Both the position numbers and the translations under genes were made by a program. 64,000 bases of DNA from Chamaecrista fasciculata (Eukaryota; Streptophyta; Magnoliopsida; Fabales; Fabaceae), in assembly GCA_003254925.1 (NCBI GenBank), contig QANZ01026932.1:144085-208084 (forward strand). The letters run 5' to 3'. The notes below the pieces were generated by a model. It was given only the letters and a program-made list of their open reading frames with translations, was not told where the DNA came from and did not search any database. Of the stretch, positions 63,141 through 64,000 are shown in pieces; positions within the stretch are counted from its first letter, which is position 1, and every line of letters begins with the position of its first letter.

Positions 63141-64000
63141 CTATTGTAAGACATTTTTCAATAAGATGATAAAAAATGTTCAAATATAATGCAAAATATT
63201 TGATTAAGTAAAGGCATCCATCATCAGACAACAATAATATGGATAAAAAAAAAAGTATCAGTCTCAAAGTGAGTTTTGTAAAATTTAAATTTTGGTATAT
63301 TAAGGGAAGGAATTATAAAAGTGATAAAGATTGATCTGTTATTTTAGATGGAACGGAAGGATTGATCCTTCTATACCATATTTGAACTCAAAACGTATTT
63401 GATCACTAAAACCAGTGAACATTATACTTGTTACATCTAAGTTCCTGCTAGATTCTAGAATAGTACGGAAACATACAGTAAAGGTTTACTAACATATTAA
63501 CATCCTGAAAATTTAAAAATTTATTAACATCACATAAGCCACGCAGGGTTTCTCTCGATTATTACCATACTGTTTGAGTCCATATATACCTCAATTTTGA
63601 AGTTTCACCTTTCCATCAAATTACAAGGAACAAGTGGCCCTAAGAATATGACAACATGAAAAATAGCTAAACGTGATGCTCTTTCAATATATAACATCAT
63701 CGCATCCAGAAATATAGTATATACCAATAATGACATAAATAAAGCCAGGCTTTAAAAGAGTCATAAGTTCATCATACGTGGAAAAAAAATAAATATGAAA
63801 ACTCTGAATTTGAAGAGTGCATGCTGCATGCCACATATGAACATTAAGAGCTTGACATATATATATATATATGAAAATACTCGGGCATTTTAAAGACAAA
63901 AACGAAGCCTTTGCAACATTGAGTGATATTACAAAACAGAGCCTTTATCAAACCCATTTATATTTCTTCTTTTTTTTCATTTGGAACATAAAACTAAAAA
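63141..64000. other. intron of the importin-like gene
   Basis: AT-rich intron with an (AT)n run at about 63858-63873. A small minus-strand frame at 63725-63790 has a possible donor, but no family match that I recognise. Confidence 0.5.

Noticed and set aside
63684-63899. Minus-strand frame with DELMTLLKPGF that could be another importin exon
   Set aside because: A donor is possible, but the acceptor is unclear and I cannot match the residues to the family.

Overview
The window is nuclear DNA of a flowering plant, most likely a eudicot. It is AT-rich, its genes are broken up by many GT-AG introns, its proteins are plant-type (SHRUBBY/VPS13-like, a GH28 polygalacturonase, a Ulp1-like protease, an importin-beta-like protein), and it carries plant Copia, Gypsy, L1, RTE, SINE, hAT-like and Mutator-type transposable elements. 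I cannot name the species. Single N bases at 40068, 41717, 41783 and 44654 show it is draft assembly.

Layout. (1) 1-39389, minus strand: 45 exons of a SHRUBBY (SHBY, VPS13-like) gene, from its start codon to about residue 2683; the C-terminus lies off the left edge. All 44 introns in view are GT-AG and every exon joins in frame. The introns hold a nearly complete Ty1/Copia element (intron 2), six L1 3' remnants, a Gypsy scrap and several foldback elements. (2) 39390-46980: repeat-rich intergenic DNA with TIR elements, an RTE scrap, a large foldback, a tRNA-derived SINE and a suspicious identical duplication beside an N. (3) 46981-51054, plus: a complete six-exon polygalacturonase of 474 aa. 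Each of its three large introns holds one foldback element. (4) 51055-55478: a broken BAM-type LRR receptor-kinase fragment next to a foldback terminus, then a hAT-like element with a foldback nested in it. (5) 55479-57584, plus: an eight-exon Ulp1-family cysteine protease of 341 aa with intact catalytic residues. (6) 57871-58780: a young foldback with a GC-rich core. (7) 59920-64000, minus: the last four exons of an importin-beta-like gene, convergent with the protease gene.

The four genes have no evident joint pathway. The unifying feature is a family of long-TIR foldback elements flanked by 9-bp target duplications, as expected of Mutator-like transposons. At least nine have both ends, and their arms are built from degenerate 'TTTGGTCC' or 'TTTGGTACC' units. 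They sit in introns and between genes, nest in other elements, and in two places adjoin or enclose non-arm, gene-like sequence.
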